Origin: Thalassovita taeanensis
GTDB lineage: Bacteria; Pseudomonadota; Alphaproteobacteria; Rhodobacterales; Rhodobacteraceae
DNA length: 64,000 nucleotides
Assembly: GCF_900110775.1 (NCBI RefSeq)
Contig: NZ_FOEP01000003.1
Coordinates: forward strand, 248,001 to 312,000
Reading direction: 5' to 3'
Of the stretch, positions 54,681-63,757 are shown one piece after another (within the stretch, counting starts at the first letter, position 1; every line of letters begins with the position of its first letter). Both the position numbers and the translations under genes were made by a program. Below the pieces are notes generated by a model. That model worked only from the letters and a program-made list of their open reading frames with translations, did no database searches and had not been told where the DNA came from.

Positions 54681-54757
54681 GGCCCCGTGGCTCAACTGGA
54701 TAGAGCAGCCCCCTCCTAAGGGGCAGGTTACTGGTTCGAATCCAGTCGGGGTCACCA
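54681..54757 (+). tRNA. tRNA-Arg (anticodon CCT)
   Basis: Cloverleaf reads GGCCCCG acceptor, D-arm GCTC-N9-GAGC, anticodon stem GCCCC, loop CTCCTAA (anticodon CCT), stem GGGGC, TpsiC arm ACTGG-TTCGAAT-CCAGT, acceptor CGGGGTC with one G-U, discriminator A, and encoded CCA (54755-54757). No other tRNA is adjacent. tRNA genes are common island sites, but no duplicated 3' end was found nearby. Confidence 0.96.
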
Positions 54758-54825
54758 TTTTCGCTGGGGTGCATCGACGCCGGACCTTGAGAGCGCAAAA
54801 TCGGGTCGGTTTGGGCAGGCGGGGC

Positions 54826-55197
54826 TCAATACCTTGAGGTCATCTTGCGGCGATCCTGGATGTCGCGTTGAACCAGTTCTGCGGCGACTTCTTTGCGGCC
54901 AAAGGCCTGTTTCAAGTTTTCGGCCTCTTCCGCTTTGGACACCAGAATATTGGCCAAACGGGTTTGCAACTCCGCGCGGTTGCGCCCGGCCCAGCCTTGC
55001 CACAGGATATCCGCGCCAGTCGCCTTCAGTGACAGGTCGGAATTGAAATCGGCTTCGGCCTGTTTTGCGTTTGCGATCAGAGTGGCCAAGTCGTTTCGAA
55101 GCTTTGCTTCCTGGGTGCGCAGTTGCTGCATCGTTGTGGACTGAGCCGCAAAAATCGTTTCCGTGATCTGTGCAAGCTCCTGCAACTTCTTTTTCAT
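54826..55197 (-). CDS. Small helical protein of the flagellar cluster, unknown
   Basis: 123 residues from ATG 55197 (MKKKLQELAQITET), AAGGA 7 bp upstream. Predicted to be almost all helix with coiled-coil heptads (QQLRTQEAKLRNDLATLIANAKQAEADFN, SKAEEAENLKQAFGRKEVAAELVQRDIQDRR). It starts within the last codons of flhB and so is its translational partner. It resembles FliJ in size and coil content, but no family signature was found. Confidence 0.65.
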   Translation of the reverse strand: MKKKLQELAQITETIFAAQSTTMQQLRTQEAKLRNDLATLIANAKQAEADFNSDLSLKATGADILWQGWAGRNRAELQTRLANILVSKAEEAENLKQAFGRKEVAAELVQRDIQDRRKMTSRY

Positions 55198-56276
55198 CAC
55201 CATTTCCTTGCTCGTTTCCGCATTGCTTCGGAAAACCGGATAGCCGCAGCCACGGCCATGTAATGCTCGGGCGCAATTTGCCACCCGAGTTCGGTCGTCG
55301 CATAAAGCGCGCGCGCGGTGGGGGGATCGCTGTGGATCGGGATGCCGTTTTCTTGCGCGATCTCGCGGATGCGCAGTGCGATTTCGTCAACGCCTTTGGC
55401 CACGCAGATCGGGGCCTCGCCCTTCTTGCGGCTCCATTTCAGCGCAACTGAGTAGTGGGTCGGGTTGACGATAACGACATCCGCGCCCGCCGCATTTGCC
55501 ATCATTTGATTGGCCGCGATTTCCTGCCCGCGCTGACGGCGTTTCTGCTTCATGTGCGGATCGCCCTCGGAGTCTTTGTGTTCGTCTTTCAGCTCTTTGA
55601 GGGACATGCGGTTTTTCCGCATATGTTCTTGATATTGCCATAGATAGTCCAAGCCGCCAATTGTCATCGAGACGATGAAAACAACCGCCAGAAACTCGAT
55701 CGCCAAGCGCGCGAGAATTGTCATCGCGATCATTGGGGTTGTCCAAACGATCTCGGTCATTTGGGGCAGGCGGGTATTCAGAAAAATGCCAAGACAGGCG
55801 GAGTAAATCACCAACTTGGCAAAGCTTTTTGCAAATTCGAACAGGCCGCTGCGCCCGAATTTGTTCTTGGCATTCGACATGGGCGACACGCGGGACAGCT
55901 TCGGGGCGAGTTTGGACGGGGTGAACAAAAAGGCGCGCTGCGCCAAGATCACCAGCACGACGGCAAGTGCGGGTAAAGCGAACCACGGAGCAATGGCGCG
56001 AAAAACGGCTGACATGATGGTGCCTGTACCCACGCGTGCGCCGCCGTCGAACAGCTCAATCGCAAGGCGGTCTGACCGTGCGATCAAAGCCATCATCGCT
56101 TCGCCCATGTGTGTTACGCCAGCCTGCCCCGTGGCCATAAGGGCCAGAAGCAAGCCGCCGTAGCCGGCCGTGGTTGCCAAATCGTTCGAGCGTGGAACTT
56201 CACCCTTTTTTCTGGCCTCGTCGAGCTTGCGCTGACTTGGTTCGTGGGACTTTTCACTGTCGTCGTCGCCGCTCAT
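55197..56276 (-). CDS. flhB: Flagellar export protein FlhB
   Basis: 359 residues. N-terminal SQRKLDEARKKGEVPRSNDL, four membrane helices, the cytoplasmic linker KDEHKDSEGDPHMKQKRRQRGQEIA and the autocleavage site VIVNPTHYSVAL (NPTH). The C-terminal domain ends GWQIAPEHYMAVAAAIRFSEAMRKRARKW. It sets substrate switching from rod/hook to filament. It overlaps fliR by ATGA. Confidence 0.96.
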   Translation of the reverse strand: MSGDDDSEKSHEPSQRKLDEARKKGEVPRSNDLATTAGYGGLLLALMATGQAGVTHMGEAMMALIARSDRLAIELFDGGARVGTGTIMSAVFRAIAPWFALPALAVVLVILAQRAFLFTPSKLAPKLSRVSPMSNAKNKFGRSGLFEFAKSFAKLVIYSACLGIFLNTRLPQMTEIVWTTPMIAMTILARLAIEFLAVVFIVSMTIGGLDYLWQYQEHMRKNRMSLKELKDEHKDSEGDPHMKQKRRQRGQEIAANQMMANAAGADVVIVNPTHYSVALKWSRKKGEAPICVAKGVDEIALRIREIAQENGIPIHSDPPTARALYATTELGWQIAPEHYMAVAAAIRFSEAMRKRARKW

Positions 56277-57046
56277 GGCAGGACCGAGGTGGGAGCCGCC
56301 ATGAAGGCGTTGAAAGCTGACATCCAGACCGTCAACATCAGCGGCGACAACACGAGCAGCAATGCAAGCCCGCCTGCTGTGATCGCCGGAGCACCGACAA
56401 AAGCGACCATGAGTTGTGGCATGGCGCGATTGATGACGCCGAGCGTTAAATTATACAGCAACGAGATAATCAAGAACGGGGCGGCGAGGGTGAAAGCCAG
56501 AGAAAACGCCATCGAAATGTGGCCAACGCCCCACACCATCATATGCGTGGGATCCGGAAAGGTGCCGGGCGGGAGCATCTCGTAGGACAGTATCATCAGC
56601 GCCGCGCCCCGCACATGCAGGCCAGTCATCACGGCCAGAGCAAGGCCAGAAACCACCAGAATATGCCCAATGGCGGGCATCGGCTCTGCCCCGGCGTTTC
56701 CGAAGACTTGCGCAAGCGAGGTGGACTGCGCGGCAATCGAACCCGCAGTTTGCAGCGCCAGTACGAAAAGGCGAAACCCCATGCCCAAGACCAAGCCGCT
56801 TAGCGTTTCGGTTAACAAATAGTGAATGAGCGCCGGAAGCGCCCAGACCTCGGGGGCAAAGAGGGGGATGGAAGGTGCGACGATCAGCGTAAACGCCAAA
56901 GCTGCGGCGAGTTTTACCCGCGCTGGCACCGAATGCTCGCCAAATGCGGGCAAAAGCGAGACCACCGCGCCAACTCTGAAAAACACTAGAAATATGTGCC
57001 AAAGCCCTTCCTCGGCCCAGCCGGTCAGGGCCGCCAGCCCCGTCAT
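56273..57046 (-). CDS. fliR: Flagellar export protein FliR
   Basis: 257 residues from ATG 57046 (MTGLAALTGWAEEGLW); the longer frame is antisense to flhA. Six membrane helices (FFRVGAVVSLLPAFG, LVLGMGFRLFVLALQTAGSIAAQSTSLAQVFGNAG, LIISLLYNLTLGVINRAMPQLMVAFVGAPAI). Part of the type III export gate with FlhA/FlhB. ATGA-coupled to flhA upstream. Confidence 0.95.
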   Translation of the reverse strand: MTGLAALTGWAEEGLWHIFLVFFRVGAVVSLLPAFGEHSVPARVKLAAALAFTLIVAPSIPLFAPEVWALPALIHYLLTETLSGLVLGMGFRLFVLALQTAGSIAAQSTSLAQVFGNAGAEPMPAIGHILVVSGLALAVMTGLHVRGAALMILSYEMLPPGTFPDPTHMMVWGVGHISMAFSLAFTLAAPFLIISLLYNLTLGVINRAMPQLMVAFVGAPAITAGGLALLLVLSPLMLTVWMSAFNAFMAAPTSVLP

Positions 57047-59121
57047 GCCTGAACCAGTCCGACCAGTGAGGGTTTTGCTTCCAGCCCGATTTCTTCGAAG
57101 GATAGCACCGGAGCTGAGATACTTTTTGCACTTAGGACCGTGCGCAGGAAACGCCGCCGCCGCGTGGACGTGACTAGGGCGGGGAAAATTCCGCGTTCCG
57201 CGGCTTCGCCGACCCTTTCTGACACAGCATTCGCAAGCTTGTTGAACAGATCCGGTGGCAGCGCGACATCCAACCCGCCACGATCGCTGTCGATTTGATA
57301 GGTTGCAAAGGAGTCTTCCCATTCCGGCGCTAGCTGGATCAGGGGGATCGTGCCATCCTCGCGTCGCATCGCCGCAACCAGTTGGAAGCCAAGGCGCTGC
57401 CGAACATGTTCACAGATCGTCTCTGTATTGGCGCTGATCATTCGGCCCTCGGCCACGGATTCCAGGATCAGCGGCATGTTGCGGATCGACACCTGCTCCT
57501 CCAGCAACAGCCGTAGAACCGCGTGAAGGGCATCGATTGGCACACGATCCGGAATCAACTCGTCCAGCAGCCTACGGTTTGCTTCTGCGCGCGTCGGATC
57601 AGAGAGTTTTACCATCTCGTCGAGCAACCGGCGCAGTGTTTTGAGGGTCAGAAGACGCCCGAAGTTTTGTTTGATCACCTCAAGCAAATGCGTTGCCAGC
57701 ACTTCGGCGGGGCTGACGATTGTGACGCCCGCGAGGACCGTTTGATCCTGGTCCGTCGCATTGATCCAGCGGGCGGGCGCCTGATACACGGGCTCCCGGA
57801 CGTCCTCGCCCGGGGGAACAGTGCCCCCGCCATCGGGGATCAGCGCCAGTACCTTTTCCGGGCGCAAGCGCGCGCGGGCTTGTTCAACGCCCTGAATACG
57901 AACGGCATAGGTGCCGGGGGGCAGGCTAGGTTCATCGGTCAACCTGATTTCTGGCAGGATGAGGCCAAAAACCTTGGCCACATGCAGCCGCATATTCGTG
58001 ATCCGAACATCGAGGCCCGTTCCGGGGTCGAGGACCATGCTCACAAGATCCGGAGAGAATTCGACATGAATGTCGTCAAGGTCGAGTACGTCACCCAGTT
58101 GCTTTGCGGGTTCGGGTCCGGGGGCGTCGCATTGTGCCTGTTCTGCCCCGTCTTTGGCTATCGTATTTCGGTTCAGAACGAACGCTGCGAAGCCCAGCAC
58201 AAGCCCGCCTGCCAGAAACGGGATGAAGGGGAGGCCGGGGATCAGTGCAAACACAACCATCAAAGCCGCAACCGTGGCCAGGGCAGGCGGATATTTTCCA
58301 AGCTGTGTCAGGAGGGTCAGATCCGTCGATCCTGTCGCCCCCCCACGCGCGAGCAATAGAGCGGAAGCGATCGAAATGATGACTGCGGGTATTTGCGTTA
58401 CCAACCCATCACCGACGGTCAGAATCGCATATGTCTCAAATGCCGACTGTATCGGCATGTCATGGACGACAACCCCCATAATCAAGCCCATGATCAAGTT
58501 TAGAAGTGTGATCAACAACCCTGCAACAGCATCCCCTTTTACAAATTTCGAGGCGCCGTCCAGCGAGCCGAAAAAGGTTGTCTCTTGTTGTTCTCTTTCA
58601 CGCCTTGATTTTGCTTCAGCATGGTCGATCGCGCCGGCGGACATATCGCTGTCAATTGCGAGCTGCTTGCCCGGCATGGCATCCAGTGCAAAGCGCGCAC
58701 CGACCTCGGCCATGCGCGCGGCACCTTTGGTTATCACCATGAAGTTGACGATCAGCAAAACGCCGAAGACAACCAGCCCCAGGAAAACGCTGCCAGACAT
58801 GACAAAGCTGGCAAAGCCTTCGATTACATCGCCCGCTGCCCGCGTCCCTGTGTGACCTTGTCCGATAATCAATTTGGTGGACGACACATTGAGCGACAGG
58901 CGGAGCATCAGCGACGCCAAGAGGATTGTCGGAAAAGCCGAGAAATCGAGCGGTCGTTCGATAAACAGCGTGACTGTGAAGATCAAGATCGCGAGCGCGA
59001 AGGATGTCGCAAGCCCAATGTCCAACACAAAGGCAGGGACCGGGAGGATCATCATCACGATGACCGTCATCAGTGCAAAGGCGAAGAGCACGGTTGGGCG
59101 AAATATGGATCCAAGGGTCAT
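57043..59121 (-). CDS. flhA: Flagellar export protein FlhA
   Basis: 692 residues from ATG 59121 (MTLGSIFRPTVLFA), preceded by GAAGG; a TTG at 59133 adds four residues. Eight membrane helices, the FHIPEP region reading ARFALDAMPGKQLAIDSDMSAGAIDHAEAKSRR, and a cytoplasmic C-terminal domain (VLATHLLEVIKQNFGRLLTLKTLRRLLDEM). It is the export gate that docks chaperone-substrate complexes. Overlaps fliR by 4 bp. Confidence 0.96.
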   Translation of the reverse strand: MTLGSIFRPTVLFAFALMTVIVMMILPVPAFVLDIGLATSFALAILIFTVTLFIERPLDFSAFPTILLASLMLRLSLNVSSTKLIIGQGHTGTRAAGDVIEGFASFVMSGSVFLGLVVFGVLLIVNFMVITKGAARMAEVGARFALDAMPGKQLAIDSDMSAGAIDHAEAKSRREREQQETTFFGSLDGASKFVKGDAVAGLLITLLNLIMGLIMGVVVHDMPIQSAFETYAILTVGDGLVTQIPAVIISIASALLLARGGATGSTDLTLLTQLGKYPPALATVAALMVVFALIPGLPFIPFLAGGLVLGFAAFVLNRNTIAKDGAEQAQCDAPGPEPAKQLGDVLDLDDIHVEFSPDLVSMVLDPGTGLDVRITNMRLHVAKVFGLILPEIRLTDEPSLPPGTYAVRIQGVEQARARLRPEKVLALIPDGGGTVPPGEDVREPVYQAPARWINATDQDQTVLAGVTIVSPAEVLATHLLEVIKQNFGRLLTLKTLRRLLDEMVKLSDPTRAEANRRLLDELIPDRVPIDALHAVLRLLLEEQVSIRNMPLILESVAEGRMISANTETICEHVRQRLGFQLVAAMRREDGTIPLIQLAPEWEDSFATYQIDSDRGGLDVALPPDLFNKLANAVSERVGEAAERGIFPALVTSTRRRRFLRTVLSAKSISAPVLSFEEIGLEAKPSLVGLVQA

Positions 59122-59129
59122 GTAAACAC

Positions 59130-59912
59130 TCAACCTTCAGGATTGATGCGGGCGAAGATCGTGCGGTTTGGGGTGTCTGGCAGGATGACCAATGAGCCGA
59201 GGGCGGCAGAGGTCGTACCCCGCTTCAACAACGGAAAACCGTTGTGTTTCGTTGTGATTGTGGGCCCTCGTTCAGGTGCGTCCGCATCGTCTGACGTGCT
59301 GATCAGAGACGATTTTATTGTATTGTAGCGTGCAAGATATTTTTGCGCGTACTCTGGCGTTCTGGAATGGAATGCGCCTGCGGCGGCGTCCCAATCGCCG
59401 GTTTCTTGAAAAAGGCGAGCAAGAAAACGAGCGGCATACTGCGCGTTCATCTCGGGGGCGAACATTTCATCAATCGAGTTGAATGCGTGCCCGTGCCATT
59501 TGTAGTTGATTTGAAAACACCCGACATCAAAGCTGCGTGCGCCACGTTTGAAGTGCTGAAAGACATATGAGAGGGCTTCATCCTCTGAATCGAACCAGAC
59601 GCCCTTACCTTCCATATTTACAGTCCAGGGCCACGGCGAGACGGCACCGTTTTGCCTGCGGCCAGTTTCTGTGCGGGTTATTGCGCGCAATATGGAAAGC
59701 GGCACGCCTGTTTCTTTTGCGGCCAGTCTGGCGGCGTCGTCGCACACTTGCGTTCCGCGTGCATGTGCACCGATAGAGCCAAGCGTGACGAGTGCAACGA
59801 GGAGGCAGAGCCTTTTGCAAACCGAGGCGAAAAGGTTTTGGATATCCCAAACGGCATATGCGTTCGATCGCCCGCCATAGAAATGCGCTCTGCTAGATGA
59901 TGGTTCGTGCAT
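59130..59912 (-). CDS. SLT-type lytic transglycosylase (flagellar)
   Basis: 260 residues from ATG 59912 (MHEPSSSRAHFYGG); ATG 59960 lacks a ribosome site. A long n-region leads to the hydrophobic segment RLCLLVALVTLGSIGAHA. SLT domain: RAITRTETGRRQNGAVSPWPWTVNMEG, SFDVGCFQINYKWHGHAFNSIDEMFAPEMNAQYAARFLARL, AAAGAFHSRTPEYAQKYLARY; catalytic Glu in RTETG. It likely opens peptidoglycan for the flagellar rod, as PleA does in Caulobacter. Placed just upstream of flhA with 8 bp between. Confidence 0.9.
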   Translation of the reverse strand: MHEPSSSRAHFYGGRSNAYAVWDIQNLFASVCKRLCLLVALVTLGSIGAHARGTQVCDDAARLAAKETGVPLSILRAITRTETGRRQNGAVSPWPWTVNMEGKGVWFDSEDEALSYVFQHFKRGARSFDVGCFQINYKWHGHAFNSIDEMFAPEMNAQYAARFLARLFQETGDWDAAAGAFHSRTPEYAQKYLARYNTIKSSLISTSDDADAPERGPTITTKHNGFPLLKRGTTSAALGSLVILPDTPNRTIFARINPEG

Positions 59913-59984
59913 ATTGATCTTCTCAGCACCTTCTGTTGCTACCACCTTTCTAGAAGGCATTTATTTATTTTTGGTAAGCGTCAG

Positions 59985-62225
59985 TTAGGGGGGGGCCGTT
60001 TTAACGTCTTTGGACGCAAGCACTGCTTCCAAAAGCGTGCGGGCTTTCACGCTTTCCCCAAGCAACTGTTTGCTGTGCGCGAGTGAAGTTTTTTCATGCG
60101 TTGGCAGCTGCTGCTTTTCAGTCAAAAGATGATGCGCCAGTTCGGAAACCTCATCCTGACCTGCCTGCGCCAGCCCCTGCCAGTTTCCGGCGAGCCAGGC
60201 TTCTTGCTGTGCGGCATCCTGATCCTGTAGCGCGATGAACGAGTGATAAGCCGCATCGTGTTGGCCGAGAATTGATTTCGCCTTTGCCCTTATGGCTTCG
60301 ACGTCCGGACCGTTGAGGCCAAGGACATCAGCCTCGGCTTGTTGGGCGTCGGCCATTTCAAGCGCAGCAAGCGCGCGCAATATCCGCCTGTCACGGGCAT
60401 CGGGACCTTCCACGCCCGCAACGAGAAACTTCAACGCCGTTTCGGGAAAGCCGAGTTTCACAAGCCGCCGCGCCGCGTGGTTGGAATAATTGCGGTCGAA
60501 TTCAGCGGCGTGTTCCGCGAGGCTGCTGGAGTATTTCACAAATTCAAACGGCTCTGCCTTGCGAGTGAGGATATCGAGGAACCCATCGTAGGTTGGGCGG
60601 CCTTGAGGATCGTGGTCCGGCGAAGGGACATGACCAAGCTCCGAATATGCTGCGTCGAACTGCCCTGAGTCTGCACGGGCCAGAATTGAGGCGCGAGATA
60701 GGGCCGGACCAATCGTGTCTTTCTGGTACTCGTATGCATAGCTGGAAATCAGATCGGCCATTGCCGGTGAAATCGGCTGGCCAAGGCTCAAATAAGTATC
60801 GACCATAGCGAGCAGGCTTTCTGGGGGGAGCTGTTTTGTATCCTCGAGAACATTTTCATATGTCTGCGAGGCCTTTTCTAGCTCTCCATTCTGCGCGTCT
60901 ATTTTCGCTGAGACGATTTGGTTGGCCGTCGGCTCAATCGTACTTGAGCGCTTGTTAATCCTTAAAACGGATTGTGCCGCTTCCATTTCACCCGCAGCAA
61001 GAAGTTTTTCGCTCAACTCTGGGGCCGTTAATTGTTTCAAATGCTCGGGAAAAGCTGAAAATGCGCGCAATATGGCATCAATGTTCGGCGTGAGCTCCCC
61101 CGTCGGGGCCTTTGAGGCCAAGAGAGCCCACAATGCGGCTGAGGTGTCGCACCCGATTTGATATCGCAAAGCAGATGCTTGAGGATCAGGCTCACCATCA
61201 AATATATTCGCGATAGCAAAGAGAACGTCGGTTTCTGAAGTCTCGTCCGCAAACCTCAAGACCTGCGTTGCCTCAGCTCCAATTCCGAAGTGGAGGTAAT
61301 GGCGCGCCAACTTCAGGGCCACATTCGGGTCGATTTGTTCAATCTCGTCCCCGAGATGTAGACGCAGTTCAGCTTGGCCAGAAGCGAAGTCGCCTCCGTG
61401 GCGCCAATTCGCAATGTCGAGATCATCATCGCTCAAACATTCAGCGCCACTCGGCGCCGTTTCACGAAGCCGCATACTTGGCCGAAGCTCTCGGTCGATG
61501 CTTGTCTGAGCGCGAAGGTTGATATTTTTGCCGCTCCGTTTGGGGTCAACGACGCTTTGGGTGCTTTTTAGCGGCTTTTCCTTTGGGGAATTGATCGGCG
61601 CGCGCGTTTTCACGTCCAGCAAACCTTGCGATGCGGCGCGCCCGAGTTGCATCAACAATCTCTTTTCAGCGGCCCCTACGGTTTTCGGGGGCGACGGGGG
61701 GCCGCCCCGAAGCGCGGGCAAAGTCTGAGGTGCGGGACCGAACAACGGCGTCTCTGTTGCGTCAACCGGAACGCCCAGATCGAGCGGTTCGACCATTAAG
61801 TATTGCCCAAAGCCGAGGCGTTCAAAATTTGCTTTGGTCAGATGTTCGGGGGGATGGGAGGGGAGCGGATTGATTTCCGAAGACACATCTATGACCAGCA
61901 TCCGGCTGCCCAGGATATAGCTTTCATAGGCGCAGTCGCATGCAAGCCCAATATGCAGTTGGCCTTGGACATCTTTCAAAGACGCGACGCGGCTGCGATC
62001 AATTCGATCAAACGCGTGCCTGAGATCAAAAGCCAGCTTCGGTCCTGACACATCGAGAACCAGACTGCGGTCATCTTTCCTGATCGTCCATTGCGCGGGG
62101 GTTGGCAGGTCGACGACCAGCCGGGTGAATTCGACATGCTCGCCGGATCGCACTTCGGCTGTAGCAGCAAGAGCTCCGCGCGCACAGATGAGCAACAATA
62201 GGGCGCAGAAGATTAGGCGCTTCAT
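59985..62225 (-). CDS. Large TPR-like periplasmic protein of the motility cluster, unknown
   Basis: 746 residues from ATG 62225 (MKRLIFCALLLLICARGALA), overlapping motA by ATGA. After the signal peptide, residues 22-130 read like an AMIN-type beta domain (VEFTRLVVDLPTPAQWTIRKDDRSLVLDVSGPKLAF). The middle is low-complexity and the C-terminal two-thirds is helical repeat (KLARHYLHFGIGAEATQVLRFADETSE, LVKLGFPETALKFLVAGVEG). AT content is a little higher than neighbours. No family name is known to me; coupling to motA suggests a stator or motor-positioning role. Confidence 0.75.
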   Translation of the reverse strand: MKRLIFCALLLLICARGALAATAEVRSGEHVEFTRLVVDLPTPAQWTIRKDDRSLVLDVSGPKLAFDLRHAFDRIDRSRVASLKDVQGQLHIGLACDCAYESYILGSRMLVIDVSSEINPLPSHPPEHLTKANFERLGFGQYLMVEPLDLGVPVDATETPLFGPAPQTLPALRGGPPSPPKTVGAAEKRLLMQLGRAASQGLLDVKTRAPINSPKEKPLKSTQSVVDPKRSGKNINLRAQTSIDRELRPSMRLRETAPSGAECLSDDDLDIANWRHGGDFASGQAELRLHLGDEIEQIDPNVALKLARHYLHFGIGAEATQVLRFADETSETDVLFAIANIFDGEPDPQASALRYQIGCDTSAALWALLASKAPTGELTPNIDAILRAFSAFPEHLKQLTAPELSEKLLAAGEMEAAQSVLRINKRSSTIEPTANQIVSAKIDAQNGELEKASQTYENVLEDTKQLPPESLLAMVDTYLSLGQPISPAMADLISSYAYEYQKDTIGPALSRASILARADSGQFDAAYSELGHVPSPDHDPQGRPTYDGFLDILTRKAEPFEFVKYSSSLAEHAAEFDRNYSNHAARRLVKLGFPETALKFLVAGVEGPDARDRRILRALAALEMADAQQAEADVLGLNGPDVEAIRAKAKSILGQHDAAYHSFIALQDQDAAQQEAWLAGNWQGLAQAGQDEVSELAHHLLTEKQQLPTHEKTSLAHSKQLLGESVKARTLLEAVLASKDVKTAPP

Positions 62226-63091
62226 GCCGCTTCCTGTTTCGTCGCTTTCAAGGCGTCTTCCAATTCGGAAAAGCTGGGCCGATGGTGCGAGGGCGTGTTT
62301 TGTCGCCCAACTTCGATGCACATGTTTGTCGGGTGAGCATAGAGGTTTGCCACAAGCACTTCGCGGATCAATTGATAGAAGTGCCCATCTTCCTCAACCA
62401 CTGCTTTCACCTTTGTGGCAAATGGCGCGACCAATCCATAGGCAAGAAAAACACCAAGAAACGTGCCGACAAGCGCGCCGCCGATCATCTTTCCCAAGAT
62501 CTCTGGCGGTTGATCGATGGACCCCATCGTTTTGATTACGCCCAGAACCGCGGCGACAATGCCAAGCGCGGGAAGGCCATCTGCAACTGTTTGCAAGGCA
62601 TGGCTGGAGTGCAGGGCGTGGTGCAGGTTCGCCTCGATACGCTTTTCCAAAACCTCTTCGACCTGATGGGGGTCGTCGTAGTTCATCGAGGCCGCGCGCA
62701 TTGTGTCGCAAATCAGGTTTACGGCTTCTTTGTCAGTCAGGATTTTGGGGTATTTGGAGAAAATAGATGAGTCCTGAGGCGTTTCAATATGCTCTTCCAC
62801 AGCCACAGGGTTGGCACGCGCCAGGCGGATGAGTTCGAACAGAAGGCACAGCAAATCGCGATAGTCACCAGGTTTCCATTTCGGGCCCTTGAACACCTTC
62901 CCGATGTCTTTCGTTGTATGTTTTATAGCACGCAGATCATTGCTGATCAGAAAGGCTCCGACAGCTGCGCCGCCAATCATCATCATCTCGAAAGGCAGTG
63001 ACTTCATGATGATGCCCAGCTTTCCGCCGGCTGCCAGATATCCACCAAAAACCATCACAAAGATGACGACAATTCCGATCAGTCCGAACAT
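62222..63091 (-). CDS. motA: Flagellar motor stator protein MotA
   Basis: 289 residues. Four membrane helices: MFGLIGIVVIFVMVFGGYLAAG, MMIGGAAVGAFLI, and the C-terminal pair with the conserved prolines in ADGLPALGIVAAVLGVIKTMG and YGLVAPFATKV. Cytoplasmic charges Arg92 and Glu100 keep the +8 spacing of E. coli Arg90/Glu98. It is the proton-channel partner of MotB, which is not in the window. Start is preceded by CTGGAGCAG. Followed, coupled, by the TPR protein. Confidence 0.95.
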   Translation of the reverse strand: MFGLIGIVVIFVMVFGGYLAAGGKLGIIMKSLPFEMMMIGGAAVGAFLISNDLRAIKHTTKDIGKVFKGPKWKPGDYRDLLCLLFELIRLARANPVAVEEHIETPQDSSIFSKYPKILTDKEAVNLICDTMRAASMNYDDPHQVEEVLEKRIEANLHHALHSSHALQTVADGLPALGIVAAVLGVIKTMGSIDQPPEILGKMIGGALVGTFLGVFLAYGLVAPFATKVKAVVEEDGHFYQLIREVLVANLYAHPTNMCIEVGRQNTPSHHRPSFSELEDALKATKQEAA

Positions 63092-63160
63092 GATATCTGC
63101 TCCAGAAAACTCTTTCGGTCATATTGGCCGCGAAGGGTTAAGAAACCGTCGAGCGTCGCG

Positions 63161-63757
63161 CTATTCTTTGGGCACGTTCGCGTTTCTGCCCGCCAACACC
63201 ACAGAAATTGTATAGGCGCTTTGTGGGCTGAGCCCGGCCATGACGCCCGCTGCGGCCTCTGGTGCCATGCGCGCCAGAAAACCTGCAGCAAAATCTGGGT
63301 CCATTTCCTCAAACAATGCCGCAGCATCCTTGGGCTTCATTGTCTCGTAGACGGCCACCAGACGCGTGATGTCGCCCTCGGCGGCCTGATCCGCCAAAGC
63401 CAATGTTGCCCTTAGATTTTCCTCGGCCTGCTGCAACGCTGACATGCGGGTTTCGATTTCACGATCTGCAATTGCCAAGGCTTGCATCCGGTCGCGCATC
63501 TGGGTTTCTTGTCTATCTAGGCGTATCTTACGCACCTGAAATGCCTCGATCATCGCGCGATAATCTTCTGGTGTTTCACATGTTTCCTGCACGACAGGCG
63601 CAGCGGTGGGCGTATGTGGCGCGGGATCAGCCTTTGCCAGTGCTTGTCCGGCCCCCATCCCAAGCCGGATCAGGGCGGACCCCAGCAGCAGGCAAGCGAT
63701 GAGGGACAAGGCGCCCTTTCCGGGGCGTCTTGAGCGTGTTTTGAGTCTTTTACTCAT
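63161..63757 (-). CDS. MotE-like flagellar protein (MgtE N-terminal-like domain)
   Basis: 198 residues. One N-terminal membrane segment KGALSLIACLLLGSALIRLG, a periplasmic coiled coil (YRAMIEAFQVRKIRLDRQETQMRDRMQALAIADREIETRMSALQQAEENLRATLA), and a C-terminal MgtE_N-like domain AALFEEMDPDFAAGFLARMAPEAAAGVMAGLSPQSAYTISVVLAG. MotE stabilises MotC in Sinorhizobium; that precise role is inferred. Its start overlaps the stop of the next upstream gene by ATGA. Confidence 0.85.
   Translation of the reverse strand: MSKRLKTRSRRPGKGALSLIACLLLGSALIRLGMGAGQALAKADPAPHTPTAAPVVQETCETPEDYRAMIEAFQVRKIRLDRQETQMRDRMQALAIADREIETRMSALQQAEENLRATLALADQAAEGDITRLVAVYETMKPKDAAALFEEMDPDFAAGFLARMAPEAAAGVMAGLSPQSAYTISVVLAGRNANVPKE

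Noticed and set aside
54681-54757. tRNA-Arg(CCT) as an integration site for an island
   Set aside because: No integrase and no second copy of the tRNA 3' end were seen within the window on either side.
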